Of a stretch of DNA of 64,000 nt, positions 53,754 through 63,334 are shown one piece after another; the first letter of the stretch is position 1, and each line of letters begins with the position of its first letter. Location: the NCBI GenBank assembly GCA_016713035.1, contig JADJPW010000009.1, positions 248,001 to 312,000 on the forward strand. Reading direction: 5' to 3'. The notes beneath the pieces were generated by a model. That model saw only the letters and a list, made by a program, of their open reading frames with translations. It made no database searches and was not told where the DNA came from. Source of the stretch: Verrucomicrobiaceae bacterium (GTDB lineage Bacteria > Verrucomicrobiota > Verrucomicrobiia > Verrucomicrobiales > Verrucomicrobiaceae). The translations under genes were made by a program, and so were the position numbers.

Positions 53754-54365
53754 ATGGGAATGGACTCAGTCGAGCTTGTTATGTCCTTCGAGGAGGAGTT
53801 TGGGATCTGCATTCCCGACTCCGCCGCAGAGAAAATGCGGACACCGCAGCATGTGATCGACTTTGTTGTGCAAGAGAGACGTCGAGTGCAACACCTCGAC
53901 ACTCGAACGATACTGGTGAATGCATTCGCAGGCCTGGGATACAAGCAGGTGCCAGCGGACAAAAGCCTCAATGAGCTGTTTGCCGACCACCGCATCAGCC
54001 ATTGGAAAGAGCTGGGGAAGCGGCTCGCACCATTCTCGATTCCACGGAATATCCCGCACGGCCCAGGCGGCAAGGTGGCCGGATGGTCCTTCCTAGCCGG
54101 GGTGGTTTGTCTTTTCGCCGGTCAGTGGATGCTGGCGGCTCTCTGCATGGTGGCGTTTCTCGGAGGCTGGATTTGGGCAGATCGAACCTATAGGATTCCC
54201 GAGAGTGTGGATACTTTGGAGAAGTTGGCAGCTCATCTCACATGTCCTGTTCCTGAGTCTGAGGTTGCCAGCAAAGTAAAACAAATCGTCATGGAGCAGT
54301 TGGGACTCAAGGAGGAGGCCTATGGAGAGGATAAGCGGTTCATTGAAGACTTTGGCATCGATTGA
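53754..54365 (+). CDS. Circularly permuted acyl-carrier-like protein with membrane insertion
   Basis: The 203-residue protein starts MGMDSVELVMSFEEEFGICI and IPDSAAEKMRTPQHVIDFVV, as in the minimal paralog at 16546. It then has a helical region (TILVNAFAGLGYKQVPADKS, SHWKELGKRLAPFS), two membrane helices at about residues 103-138 (GWSFLAGVVCLFAGQWMLAA, then LCMVAFLGGWIW) and a C-terminal helix-I segment (EVASKVKQIVMEQLGL...KRFIEDFGID). The Ser expected for phosphopantetheine is Gly2. The role is unknown. Confidence 0.65.
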   Translation: MGMDSVELVMSFEEEFGICIPDSAAEKMRTPQHVIDFVVQERRRVQHLDTRTILVNAFAGLGYKQVPADKSLNELFADHRISHWKELGKRLAPFSIPRNIPHGPGGKVAGWSFLAGVVCLFAGQWMLAALCMVAFLGGWIWADRTYRIPESVDTLEKLAAHLTCPVPESEVASKVKQIVMEQLGLKEEAYGEDKRFIEDFGID

Positions 54366-54374
54366 TGGCCCCGC

Positions 54375-56981
54375 TCACTCAAACACGATCTCGCCCATCA
54401 CGCTTGTGTCTTCCATGCGGGTGCTGGTGAGTGAGGAGGACCAAATCGCACGGTCCACCTGCTCACGCGGTAAAGCATGGTTGCGGCCGAAGTTGGCTTT
54501 CCAGGTGATGCCTTTGGTTGGGGGTTCGACGCCGAGGGTTTTGAAGGGAATCACGAGGTGGGCGTGCCAGCGCTTCGTTTTCGCATCGACGCGGGTTTCG
54601 CTGGTCCAGTCGCCATTCCAGGTGGGGTCGTCTTTGCTGTGGCGGGGGTCCATGACGTCGGTGATGCGGCCGTTGAGGGCGTCGTATCGGCTGGCGGCGT
54701 TGGCGCCTTGGGTGAAGCGGTAGAAGAGTGGTTGGGCGGGGTTCGGGGCGAGGTAGAGGTCGATGGCTTCTTGGTTGGTGAGGATGCGGTCGCGGTTGAA
54801 GGCGGTGAACTTGGTTTCATCGCCGAGCGTGGCTTCGGCGCGGAGGTGGAGGGCGTTTTCGTCGTAGAGGAGGCGGATCGTCGTCGGACGCGGCAGCGTG
54901 TGAAGGGGCGGTAGGAGCGTGAGTTCGTGCGCGGCGGCGGTTTGCCACTCGGGGCTGTCGAGCGTGAGTTTGGCGGTCGTTTTGGCGATGGTAAGCTTTT
55001 TAAGGCCGGGCGGCGGAGCGTGGCGCATGGCTTTCGTGTCCCAGTTGAAGCAAGTGTTGGCATAAGGCTCCTGGTAGCCGTCGTGGGCGAGTTGCAGGTG
55101 CTTCGCGTCGTGGCCGGGAAAGGGGAAGAGGATGTGGTTCCACTCCTTTTGATGCCCTTTGGCGTAAAGCGTGGCGATGAAGGCGTTTCGCGCGTCGATG
55201 GCATCGAGTAGGCGATGCAGCGACGGTTGATCCGGTGCCATCTGCCAGGCCTGATGCAGGTGCACGACCTTCGCGAAGTGCTTCAGGTAATCAAACTCGG
55301 CGCGGACGAGTGCGAGGCGTGTTTTGATCTTCGGCGTGCGGGCGAGTTGCTCGGACTGCGCGAGGTGGCCCTCCATCGCGGCGAGCACGCGCGGCGTGTA
55401 GAGGAAGGCGATGAGCTGAAACGGGTCCTGCACCGTCTTGCGTCCGCGAGCATCGGTGGGCAGCGGCTTGTAGGTCCACACATCCGTGCGCGTGCCGATG
55501 TGGTCGGAGTAGAGCGCGATGGCGTGATACAGCTCGTCATAAAAGGCACGCATGTAGAAGGCGATGCTCTTGTCCGGGAACGCGCCCTCGCAGAACTCGG
55601 GGATGAGGTCCTTCGCGTGGTTGTTCGCCGGATCATCAAACATGCGGCCCATGGTGTAATACACCGGCCCTTCGAGGCCAAAGAGCTGGCCGGGGCCGTC
55701 GCGATACAGCGACTGGATGCGTGCGGCGGCGAGCCTTTGCACCTGCAGCTCGATGTAGCCCGGCGTGCGCATCGGCGTGTAGCGCCTGCCGAGATTCGGG
55801 CACCAATTGTAAACGTAGCCGGTGAAGCCGCGCGGCACCTCGATGCCCCGCCACGGGGCGATGTCTTCCTCGTTCGTGCCGGTGAGCATGATGCAGGTGT
55901 TCGCGGGAAATTGGTTAAACGTCTTCGGCGGCTGTGCGGTGAGGATGTAGCTCATCATCGTGATCTGCCCGTCGGGATGCGATTTCTCCACGCGCTGCGC
56001 CACCTCGCGGTTGAAGATCCAGATCTTCTCCGACCAGTCCTTGCCCGTGCCGTAGAGCGCCTCGCATTTCTCGCACTGGCACTCGCGGAAACCATCCGGC
56101 TGACCGAGATCGACGCTGTCAAAGCCGCGTTCCAGGTGCGAAACGAGGTCGCGGTAGATGCGCTCCTGCACGTCGGGATTCGACAGGCAATACTGCCCGT
56201 TGCCCTCCGGCTTCAAACGCGATCCGCTGATCAGCGCGAAGTATTCCGGATGCTCCGCAAACAACTCCGCCGGCACCGCTCGCTCCCACGTGTGCCCGCC
56301 GAACTGCTCATCCACGCGCGGGAAGCGATTGTGCGCGAGATCGTAAAACGAAGCGCCCGCCGGATGCGCCGAGTTCACGCGCAGCAGCGGCGTCTTCGTC
56401 ACGTTCAGCGTGTCCGGCACCGTGATCGTCTTCATCGGCAGAAACTCGATGGCTGGCGACGCCATGAGGTCGATCTTCGCCGCGCCGCTCACCGGCGTGT
56501 AGCCCGGCAGGTCGGGATACAGAAAGCGCACGCCGAGAAACTCCCGCGCAAAATCCACCGCCGCCTTCGCCGTGCCCACGCGATCCCAGTTCGGCCTCCG
56601 CGCATTCTCCACCTTCGCCTTCGATGCCTGATCATTCCCCGCGAGGATCACATCCCGCCCCACCACCCGCTGCACATAGCTCCAATCCCGCAGCTTCGTG
56701 ACCTCCACGCCATTCTTCTGCGCCAAAACCGTGTTCCCGAGCATCAACGCCGGTTTGGAAGCATCCCGCTCCTTTTCACGCACGACCACGATCTCCGCCT
56801 TGTTCGCCAAAAACGCCGTCTGGAGCAATCGAGCCGTCTGCTGAAGACTCGCGTCGATGGCCGGAGTCGGCACCGCATCCGGCAGGACGATCTGGTAGTC
56901 CGTCTTGCCCGCGTCGAGCAAGGTGAGGTCAGCGGCGGTCGCGGCGGTGAGGGTCAGGAAGAGCGCGAGGAGGGGTTTCAT
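54375..56981 (-). CDS. Secreted DUF4838 protein with C-terminal carbohydrate-binding-like domain
   Basis: The 868-residue protein has a signal peptide (MKPLLALFLTLTAATA), a GH20b/alpha-glucuronidase-like N-terminal region (NDQASKAKVENARRPNWDRV), a long DUF4838 body with FRECQCEKCEALYGTGKDWS, and a C-terminal beta-sandwich (TIRLLYDENALHLRAEATLG) like CBM9 domains. It probably acts on a polysaccharide. It is convergent with the permuted acyl-carrier gene, 9 bp away. Confidence 0.8.
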   Translation of the reverse strand: MKPLLALFLTLTAATAADLTLLDAGKTDYQIVLPDAVPTPAIDASLQQTARLLQTAFLANKAEIVVVREKERDASKPALMLGNTVLAQKNGVEVTKLRDWSYVQRVVGRDVILAGNDQASKAKVENARRPNWDRVGTAKAAVDFAREFLGVRFLYPDLPGYTPVSGAAKIDLMASPAIEFLPMKTITVPDTLNVTKTPLLRVNSAHPAGASFYDLAHNRFPRVDEQFGGHTWERAVPAELFAEHPEYFALISGSRLKPEGNGQYCLSNPDVQERIYRDLVSHLERGFDSVDLGQPDGFRECQCEKCEALYGTGKDWSEKIWIFNREVAQRVEKSHPDGQITMMSYILTAQPPKTFNQFPANTCIMLTGTNEEDIAPWRGIEVPRGFTGYVYNWCPNLGRRYTPMRTPGYIELQVQRLAAARIQSLYRDGPGQLFGLEGPVYYTMGRMFDDPANNHAKDLIPEFCEGAFPDKSIAFYMRAFYDELYHAIALYSDHIGTRTDVWTYKPLPTDARGRKTVQDPFQLIAFLYTPRVLAAMEGHLAQSEQLARTPKIKTRLALVRAEFDYLKHFAKVVHLHQAWQMAPDQPSLHRLLDAIDARNAFIATLYAKGHQKEWNHILFPFPGHDAKHLQLAHDGYQEPYANTCFNWDTKAMRHAPPPGLKKLTIAKTTAKLTLDSPEWQTAAAHELTLLPPLHTLPRPTTIRLLYDENALHLRAEATLGDETKFTAFNRDRILTNQEAIDLYLAPNPAQPLFYRFTQGANAASRYDALNGRITDVMDPRHSKDDPTWNGDWTSETRVDAKTKRWHAHLVIPFKTLGVEPPTKGITWKANFGRNHALPREQVDRAIWSSSLTSTRMEDTSVMGEIVFE

Positions 56982-57149
56982 GTGGGGAAATGAAACGTAG
57001 GGAGAGGAGTGGGTCTGTTATATTTTGAAGGCAGAGCACTTGGGCCATACCGAAGATGTGCTGAATCACGGCTAGATAGTGGTTAAACGACAGCCCATGA
57101 GCTTCATCATTGCTAGTAGCAATTCGCTTTGAAGGGCGGCTGGTGTAGC

Positions 57150-57509
57150 TTACGGCTCATTACCTACCCACCTGTAGCCGTTCGCAAGACCAGCATCACC
57201 AACGATAAAAGTACCTTTATCATCGTTTAAAACGGCTTTGAGCAGCCATCCTGCGTCTTTGGCTGCTGCAGCAACAGCGCTCGGGTCATTCTTCCCCTGA
57301 AGAGAATGCTTCTCAAAAAGCGGATAAAGTGGTGTGCCGCTCCATTCAAAATTTTCGCCACCAACAAGATCTCGAAGTGCAAACTGTTCGTCACTACGGT
57401 TCTTCACCCAGCAATACACGGCTCCTTGGAGGAACGAGCGCATTTGAACGATTTGTTCTGCGGAAACTCCGGTAACGGAGCGAATTTCTGAGGGCGGCAA
57501 GAGAGGCAT
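57150..57509 (-). CDS. Small protein of unknown function
   Basis: The 119-residue protein (MPLLPPSEIRSVTGVSAEQI, FLQGAVYCWVKNRSDEQFAL, FIVGDAGLANGYRWVGNEP) is a soluble alpha/beta-type sequence with no motif that I recognise. Base composition is lower in GC than the neighbours. No ribosome-binding site is clear. It lies in a gene-poor stretch between two secreted enzymes. Confidence 0.45.
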   Translation of the reverse strand: MPLLPPSEIRSVTGVSAEQIVQMRSFLQGAVYCWVKNRSDEQFALRDLVGGENFEWSGTPLYPLFEKHSLQGKNDPSAVAAAAKDAGWLLKAVLNDDKGTFIVGDAGLANGYRWVGNEP

Positions 57510-57663
57510 AAGCTGATTTAGATGTCTAAGCGCAGGTGGCGCATAGACAAAGTGGCGGCCCGAGCCTGATAAGGATTAGCACTTGGCACGGCGGGTTCCA
57601 GCGCAAACCAATTTACTACCCCACAAGCTCTCTGGCGGTTGCTCGCTGCATGGCTGACCCGAT

Positions 57664-57810
57664 TTACCCTCCAAGCTGATTTAGTCTATCTTCATCTTCT
57701 TTTATCCACTGGTCGAGCCGCTCTAACTGTTCTTCGATGTCAGTAATTTTGGTCTCCGCCTCGGACAGCCAGTCGCTCCAAATACCAATCCACTTCTCAC
57801 TATCCGAGTC
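57664..57810 (-). other. Open extension of the coiled-coil gene after an in-frame TGA
   Basis: After TGA (57813-57811) the same frame continues for 48 codons to TAA at 57666-57664, reading DSDSEKWIGIWSDWLSEAET, KITDIEEQLERLDQWIKEDE and DRLNQLGG. The composition matches the charged, coiled-coil tail of the upstream protein. Confidence 0.6.
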
Positions 57811-58461
57811 TCAAATTTTTGATCTTAGATCAGAAGCTTTGTCTCTGAGGCGTTCTAAGGCACCAGATGCTTTCTCATACTTCTCTCTGTTTCGCTCAAG
57901 GTTGGCGCGGCAGCGTTCGGCACGCTCATCACGTTTGGCTTCTTTGGCTTCACGATTTTGCTCCCAAAATCTCTCGTGCTCCTCTTTGACTTCTTGAATG
58001 CGTTCATGGCACTCCTGCTTCTCCTGGCCGAGCATCTCATGCTTATGCTCCGAGAAATAGCGCATCACGTCCGTGAGATACTTCGCCCGTCTCTTCATCT
58101 GTTCGACTGAAGTCTGATCAAAAAAGAAGATCGCATCGGAGAAAGAAGACCAGCCTATACCCCTGCACTCGCTCATAATGTAGTCTCGATGATGCTCGGA
58201 CTTCGATCTCAAATGGCTTTTTTCAAGATCCGCTCGGCGTGAAGCCTCGTTTCTAAGTGTGCAAAAACGCTTCCATGCGCTTTCACGGTCCGGCTTGGTC
58301 GGATAACGAACCCCACCACTAAAACCAGCCTGAATCTCTTTAATAAGCGCCCAAATTGGTCTCCAATCGTGCCTCTGAATCATTATGCCAAGGAAGCCAG
58401 GGTCATCAGGCATTTCATCTTCGAGGCGTGTGATCAGGTCGTCGAGGTCAGCGCTGTTCAT
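57811..58461 (-). CDS. Charged coiled-coil protein, possibly truncated by TGA
   Basis: The 216-residue protein (MNSADLDDLITRLEDEMPDD) has a globular N-terminal part (HDWRPIWALIKEIQAGFSGG) and a long Glu/Arg/Lys coiled coil (QECHERIQEVKEEHERFWEQ, RDERAERCRANLERNREKYE) to the TGA at 57811. The frame stays open beyond it for 48 codons. Function unknown; no partner genes are obvious. Confidence 0.6.
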   Translation of the reverse strand: MNSADLDDLITRLEDEMPDDPGFLGIMIQRHDWRPIWALIKEIQAGFSGGVRYPTKPDRESAWKRFCTLRNEASRRADLEKSHLRSKSEHHRDYIMSECRGIGWSSFSDAIFFFDQTSVEQMKRRAKYLTDVMRYFSEHKHEMLGQEKQECHERIQEVKEEHERFWEQNREAKEAKRDERAERCRANLERNREKYEKASGALERLRDKASDLRSKI

Positions 58462-58678
58462 TGGGAGGTTTTATTGAACTTCGTTTATTTGCCTCATTAA
58501 ACCTCAGCAGAATCTAATTCGTCCACTGAATATTGTGTATCTTGCGAAGCTAGGTTGAGGAGCACCGCCCGAGGCCCAAGGGCGCAAGCGATCCCCTGGG
58601 AAGCCTCTCGCGCCAGGCTCAGACCTCCTGACGCACCTCGGAAGGGTCGAGCCCCTCAGGAAACAAGCGGAGCTTCAT

Positions 58679-58741
58679 CGACAGAAGAATGGGGACAAAA
58701 GATTCAGGCCAATCCATTCTCCTGTCCCCATTCTTCTGTCG
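58679..58741. repeat. 19-bp perfect inverted repeat of REP type
   Basis: CGACAGAAGAATGGGGACA (58679-58697) and TGTCCCCATTCTTCTGTCG (58723-58741) are exact reverse complements around a 25-base loop containing ATTCTCC. The words resemble REP sequences that associate with RAYT-type transposases, but no transposase is in the window. Confidence 0.75.
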
Positions 58742-58783
58742 AATCTGGGCTCATGGGATTTCCGGCGAGGCCTGACGTGACAT

Positions 58784-58963
58784 GGACTGCGGCAGCCTGC
58801 TGCCGCTTTCGGGAGGCCAGCCTGCTGGCCGTCGAATCTTCCCAGACGATGTTTCGCCAAGGCGCTTTCGCGTTTGCGCAAGCCTCGTGCGTTTTTCGTC
58901 CACCAGGAGACTTCGGCGGCAGCAGGGCTGCCTCGGAAAAGCGGCAGCAGGCTGCCGCAGTCC
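58784..58963. repeat. 180-bp palindromic element
   Basis: The left arm 58784-58810 (GGACTGCGGCAGCCTGCTG, then CCGCTTTC) and right arm 58936-58963 are near-perfect reverse complements over about 25 bases, with further partial matches inward. The interior shares GCGTTTTTCGTCCACCAG with the copy at 53654. No reading frame of a transposase is present, so it is a MITE- or REP-like element. Confidence 0.75.
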
Positions 58964-59002
58964 AAGGATGCCAAAGCCCGAAGCCTCGGGGGGACTCACT
59001 GC

Positions 59003-61024
59003 TTACTTCAGCAGCCACTCGGTGGCGGTGCCGGGGGTGGGATTGGGCTCGCCGTGGAGCCAGAGGGGGTTTTGGCCGTTGAGGGTGATGAGGCCGGGGA
59101 GATCGAGGTATTTGGAGCCGCCGGGGAGGAACATGGGGCTGCGGTAGCTGAGGATCTTCCCAAAGCGGAAGCCGTGGCTGTCTGCGGCGGCGCGATCGAC
59201 GGCCGTTCCGGCCAAGGCACGGGCGGCGATGGCGATGGGGCCTGTCTGCTCTCCCAAACCGGCGAGGCAGACGCTTTTCGGACTGGGGTGGGTGCTGACG
59301 CGGGTGTTCCGCAGAAAGGTGACGAGCGTGAGCACGTCATGCACTCGCTGGGCGAAGAGGGCGTGATTGTAGCCGTGGGTGTAGCCGGCGAATTCACGCG
59401 GATTGGCGACGACGCGTGTTTCCCGGACGGGCTGGCCGCCCTGAAAGAGTAAATCGGCTCCGACGACGGCGGCACCGGCTGCGACGAGCTTTTTCACCTC
59501 GTCGCTTTGCAGGCCGGTTTTGCCTTGGTCATCGAGCCAGATGATGACGCGGCCATTCCAGTTCTTCGGGTAAAGCCAGGCGACGGGGATTTCCTCCTGG
59601 TGGGTGGTGTTGGTGAGTGTGCCGGTCATTTCCAGGTGATCGCCGCGATCTTGCTTGTCGGAGAGCTGCCACTCGACTTTGCCTGCCTGGTCATAGCTGC
59701 GGCCGAGGACGACTTCGATGGCGGGGCGGAGCACTTTTTCGGCGTCGGCGGCTTGGAGCTGTTTTTGGCTGTCTTCGGTGTACCATTTGAGCAAACGGCG
59801 CTCGAAGTCGGGATCGGCGGCTTTGGGTGCGGGGTGCTGGGCGTCCCAGACGCTGAGTTGGTCTTTGGTGAGGGGTTCGTAGTCGGTTTCGATGACGGGT
59901 GAGGTGTGGCCGAGCTTGAAGTGCTTGTTGATGAAGGTGTAGAAGGCGCTGCGGGTGACGGCGTTGTAGTTGTGCGGGAAGTGCTCGCCACGGACGAGGA
60001 GGACGTTGTCTTTTGCGCCGTGTGCGGTGTAGAGCTTCTGGAGCTCTGGGAAGCCTTTGGTGGCCATTTCTTTGGTCCAGTCGTTGGCGGTGTTCATGCC
60101 CTGGGGTTTCGGGGCAAAGAGGCCGGCGAATTCGACGTTGCCGGTGCCGATGCGTAGGAGGGAGGCGTTTTCACAGGTGCAGCCGCCCTGCATGGCGGTG
60201 CTGACCATGACGCAGGGGAAGGAGAGCTTGATGCGGTCGTCGATGGCGGCGAGGAGCATGGTCTGGGTGCCGCCGCCGCTGGCTCCGGTGATGGCGGTGC
60301 GCTCGGGATCGACCTCTGGCTGGGAGAGGAGGAAATCGAGCCCGCGGACGGCATTGAGCGTCTGGAGGCCCATGATGGATTGCAGGTGGGACTCGGCCGG
60401 GGGGCTATAGAGGCCCCAGTTGGCCGTGGTGTTCATCTCGGGCCGTTGTTTGGCGAATTTATGCACGACTTCACGCGGGATCTGCACGGAGTCGGAGTCA
60501 CTGAGCATGTCCCACTGCCAGACGATGCAGCCCATGCGAGCGAGCTGCACACAGAGGCTCTGGAAGATGCTTTTGCCGCCTTTTTCGAAGCGCTCACTGC
60601 CCGCAGCGATCTCACGCCGCACGACGTCATCGGTGGCGAGGGAGAGGCGTGCATCCTGCCAGTGCCCGTGGGCGAAGAGGATGCCGGGGACTTTGCCCTG
60701 GATGGTCTTGGGCTTCCACAGGCTGCCGGTGACGTAGAAGCCGGGTGCGCTCTCGAAATAGACTTTCTCCACGGTGAAGCCATCGCCTTCGACTTTGCCA
60801 TGAATGACGGCATTGAGCGGTGTTTTGGTGGGCATGGGCCAGAGGCCTTCTGCGACGAGGATCTGGCGGCGGACGTAATCCCGGCGCTGATCCCACTCGC
60901 TGAGTGAGGAGGGCGGATCGAAGGGGAAATAGCCATTCAGATCCTTCGGTGGCTGATGACGGATGTCCTCCGCGTGTGCGAGTGTGGCGAAAAGGGCGGC
61001 GAGGAGGAGCAGGGTGGATTTCAT
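59003..61024 (-). CDS. Acetyl-xylan-esterase-like alpha/beta hydrolase, secreted
   Basis: The 673-residue protein has a signal peptide (MKSTLLLLAALFATLAHA), an oxyanion-hole motif (GILFAHGHWQDAR) near residue 116 and the nucleophile elbow GASGGG near residue 244. A second hydrolase-like half follows (WLYPKNWNGRVIIWLDDQGK), where GLGEQTGP replaces a clear GxSxG. This fits the large esterases of plant-polysaccharide degraders. It is monocistronic. Confidence 0.75.
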   Translation of the reverse strand: MKSTLLLLAALFATLAHAEDIRHQPPKDLNGYFPFDPPSSLSEWDQRRDYVRRQILVAEGLWPMPTKTPLNAVIHGKVEGDGFTVEKVYFESAPGFYVTGSLWKPKTIQGKVPGILFAHGHWQDARLSLATDDVVRREIAAGSERFEKGGKSIFQSLCVQLARMGCIVWQWDMLSDSDSVQIPREVVHKFAKQRPEMNTTANWGLYSPPAESHLQSIMGLQTLNAVRGLDFLLSQPEVDPERTAITGASGGGTQTMLLAAIDDRIKLSFPCVMVSTAMQGGCTCENASLLRIGTGNVEFAGLFAPKPQGMNTANDWTKEMATKGFPELQKLYTAHGAKDNVLLVRGEHFPHNYNAVTRSAFYTFINKHFKLGHTSPVIETDYEPLTKDQLSVWDAQHPAPKAADPDFERRLLKWYTEDSQKQLQAADAEKVLRPAIEVVLGRSYDQAGKVEWQLSDKQDRGDHLEMTGTLTNTTHQEEIPVAWLYPKNWNGRVIIWLDDQGKTGLQSDEVKKLVAAGAAVVGADLLFQGGQPVRETRVVANPREFAGYTHGYNHALFAQRVHDVLTLVTFLRNTRVSTHPSPKSVCLAGLGEQTGPIAIAARALAGTAVDRAAADSHGFRFGKILSYRSPMFLPGGSKYLDLPGLITLNGQNPLWLHGEPNPTPGTATEWLLK

Positions 61025-61100
61025 GATGCGCGGCACTCAAAACGCTGCGGATGGGCCGAGTTCATCAAGGATGGGAACAAGCGGTGGAACTCCGAAGAGC

Positions 61101-63149
61101 TCATTTCGCATCCCAGAGGTGTTTTGCTTGCTCGGTGAAGTGGCGCTCTTTTTCTGAGCCGGTGCCGATCTCGCGGTACACATCCCAGCCGAGCTTGTGC
61201 GCACCGGTTTCGGTGATGATGCCGAGGCGCAGGCCGCCTTCGCCCGCAGGGGCATCCTGGTAGCGATGGAGGTGGTAGGCTTCGATTTGCGGGAGCTTGG
61301 CGAGCTTTTGGAAGACGTACACGAGCCCGGCGGCCTGGCGGCGCTGATCGGCCTCGCTGAGTGTGGGTGTATTGAAGCCCTGCTCGCTGAGGAGGATGCC
61401 GCGCGGCTTTCCGGCAAAGTGAAAGCGCTCCTGGTTCAGGAAGGTGGGCAGGACCTCCAAGTTCTTCGGCGTGATGTAGAGGGTGTCGAAGCCGCTGCTG
61501 ACATCGGCATCGGCCCAGGTGTCTGGATTGCGCAAATCACGTGGATAAGGGTGGTAGGCCACGCCCCACTCGTAGTCGCCCTCTGCCCGCGCCATTTTCG
61601 CAAAGAGCTCCAGCATGTCCCGCACGATGTAGGTGCCTGTGCCGCTGCTGCGCCGCGTCCAGTGATGCGTGAGGCTGATGAAGACGCGTGCATGGCGATC
61701 AAACAACCGCGCGGTGTGGTGCACGAGCCGCGCGGAGCGCATGTAGGACTCCAAATAACGCTCCAGCGGCTGGTCGCCCATGTTTGTCCAGGTGCCAGCT
61801 TGGTCGATCTCGTTGTGGATGATCCAGTTCGCGATGCGGCCACCGGGGCGGCCTGCGCTGCCATCGTAGCGCTCGGCGAGCAGGCGCACTCCGGCGGCGT
61901 AGATCCGTGCGGGGCTCTCGGCGGTCAGATTCGGCATGGAGAAGATGCCGCGTGGCTCTGCCTCTGGATGCGTCATGGCATGGTGCGGCCTGCCATCTGG
62001 ATGGCGGTGATTTCCGATGAGCAAGATGCCACTGACGATGATGCCCCGGTCACTCAAAAGCCGCAGGGTGGCATCCGTGCTGTGAAGCAGACGCTCATGG
62101 ATGAAGTAGGTGCGGCCCTCACATGGCCATGGCACATGCCCTGGCGCGGGCGTGTCGCGAATGAAGGCATTCACGACGAGATTGATCGTCGCATGGGCGA
62201 TGCCGAGCTGGAAGATCTCATGCTCAGGCTGAGCGATGTGCGGAATGCCGCCCAGGCCCTTTGCGTGCTTTGCCTGCATGCGTGGCAAAGTGCCGCCGAG
62301 GGCCGGACCGACCACGGTGGGCCATTTGGCAGCGGAAAGCCATGTGGAGCCCTTTTCGTCCGCCAGCCGCCAGCGCCATGTGGCACGATCACGCTGCGTT
62401 TTGGGGTCCAATCGCGGCAAAATGAGCCGAAATCGGCCCTGGGCATCGAGTACGACTTTTTCGGCCAAAATGGGCTTTGCGACATGTGAGGCCACTTCTG
62501 GCGGAATCGGCACCGCATGCATGCCCGCCGTGCCCACACCGCTCAAAGTGATGTCGTGCAGGCCCGCATGGACGGTGTGGAGCTGCGCGGGCCACTGCGC
62601 ATCGAGATAGCTGCGGATGCGCTGGGCATCCTGGCTGCGCTGGGCGGTGATTTGTTCACGCTGGGCCAGTCGGCGCTGCTCCTCGGCATTCATCTCACGC
62701 AGCCGCATGCGGCGGATGCGAAGGACAGTGCCCGCCCGCCCGTGTAGTGCGACGTGGAAGCGCATCTCCGCATGCCCCGCCGCAGGCTGAGCGGGCGTGC
62801 GGCTCAGATCAAAGGCCCAGGGCTGCCAGGCCTCACTCAAAGGCAACGAATCGGTGCCTGCGATGGCCATTTTACCATCCGCCGTGCGAAAGCGCAGCGT
62901 CGCCGCATCGAGACCGTTCGGCGCAAAGTATTCCAATTCAAAGACGCGGTGTTTTTGCGGATCGAAGCCCGCCGGGACGATGCCGGTCCAGAAATGCGGA
63001 TTGCCATCACCCAGCGTGATCTCGATCTCCCCCTCGCCAGCGGGTTTTGCCTTCAGATCGGCATGCGGCCCCCAGGCCAGCGGCACCTCCGCAGCAGCGG
63101 CAACACTGAGTAGTACGAGAAGAAAGAGATGAATGAGCGAAATGGGCAC
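61101..63149 (-). CDS. DUF5722 secreted glycoside-hydrolase-like protein
   Basis: The 682-residue protein has a signal peptide (MPISLIHLFLLVLLSVAAAA), an N-terminal beta-sandwich (LAWGPHADLKAKPAGEGEIE) and a TIM-barrel-like part with IIHNEIDQ near residue 444 and LSEQGF near residue 588, a pair of Glu residues placed as in clan-A hydrolases. The DUF5722 family is known in this phylum. It lies 76 bp upstream of the esterase gene on the same strand, so they may be co-transcribed. Confidence 0.78.
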   Translation of the reverse strand: MPISLIHLFLLVLLSVAAAAEVPLAWGPHADLKAKPAGEGEIEITLGDGNPHFWTGIVPAGFDPQKHRVFELEYFAPNGLDAATLRFRTADGKMAIAGTDSLPLSEAWQPWAFDLSRTPAQPAAGHAEMRFHVALHGRAGTVLRIRRMRLREMNAEEQRRLAQREQITAQRSQDAQRIRSYLDAQWPAQLHTVHAGLHDITLSGVGTAGMHAVPIPPEVASHVAKPILAEKVVLDAQGRFRLILPRLDPKTQRDRATWRWRLADEKGSTWLSAAKWPTVVGPALGGTLPRMQAKHAKGLGGIPHIAQPEHEIFQLGIAHATINLVVNAFIRDTPAPGHVPWPCEGRTYFIHERLLHSTDATLRLLSDRGIIVSGILLIGNHRHPDGRPHHAMTHPEAEPRGIFSMPNLTAESPARIYAAGVRLLAERYDGSAGRPGGRIANWIIHNEIDQAGTWTNMGDQPLERYLESYMRSARLVHHTARLFDRHARVFISLTHHWTRRSSGTGTYIVRDMLELFAKMARAEGDYEWGVAYHPYPRDLRNPDTWADADVSSGFDTLYITPKNLEVLPTFLNQERFHFAGKPRGILLSEQGFNTPTLSEADQRRQAAGLVYVFQKLAKLPQIEAYHLHRYQDAPAGEGGLRLGIITETGAHKLGWDVYREIGTGSEKERHFTEQAKHLWDAK

Positions 63150-63334
63150 GGGAGGAAGTAAGTACGGCGGCCTTCCTCATTCGGTCATCCGCATTCATTT
63201 GTTCATCCCATTTTTCACTGAATCGCGGCAAGCCACCCGCGTGATTCAGCCTTGAAACAGCCAAATCGAGCCACTAAGGAACGCACCCCCGAAAAACTCC
63301 CCGCCCCAAGCCTACGCCCACCCTTTTTCTGCCC

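Larger units (their letters stand above)
58462..59002. other. Intergenic region with two palindromic repeat elements
   Basis: No gene is supported. It holds the hairpin at 58679-58741 and the palindromic element at 58784-58963. The remaining bases show no recognisable signal. Confidence 0.7.

Noticed and set aside
55215..56993. Open frame of 592 codons on the plus strand
   Set aside because: Antisense to the DUF4838 gene; Arg-rich shadow.
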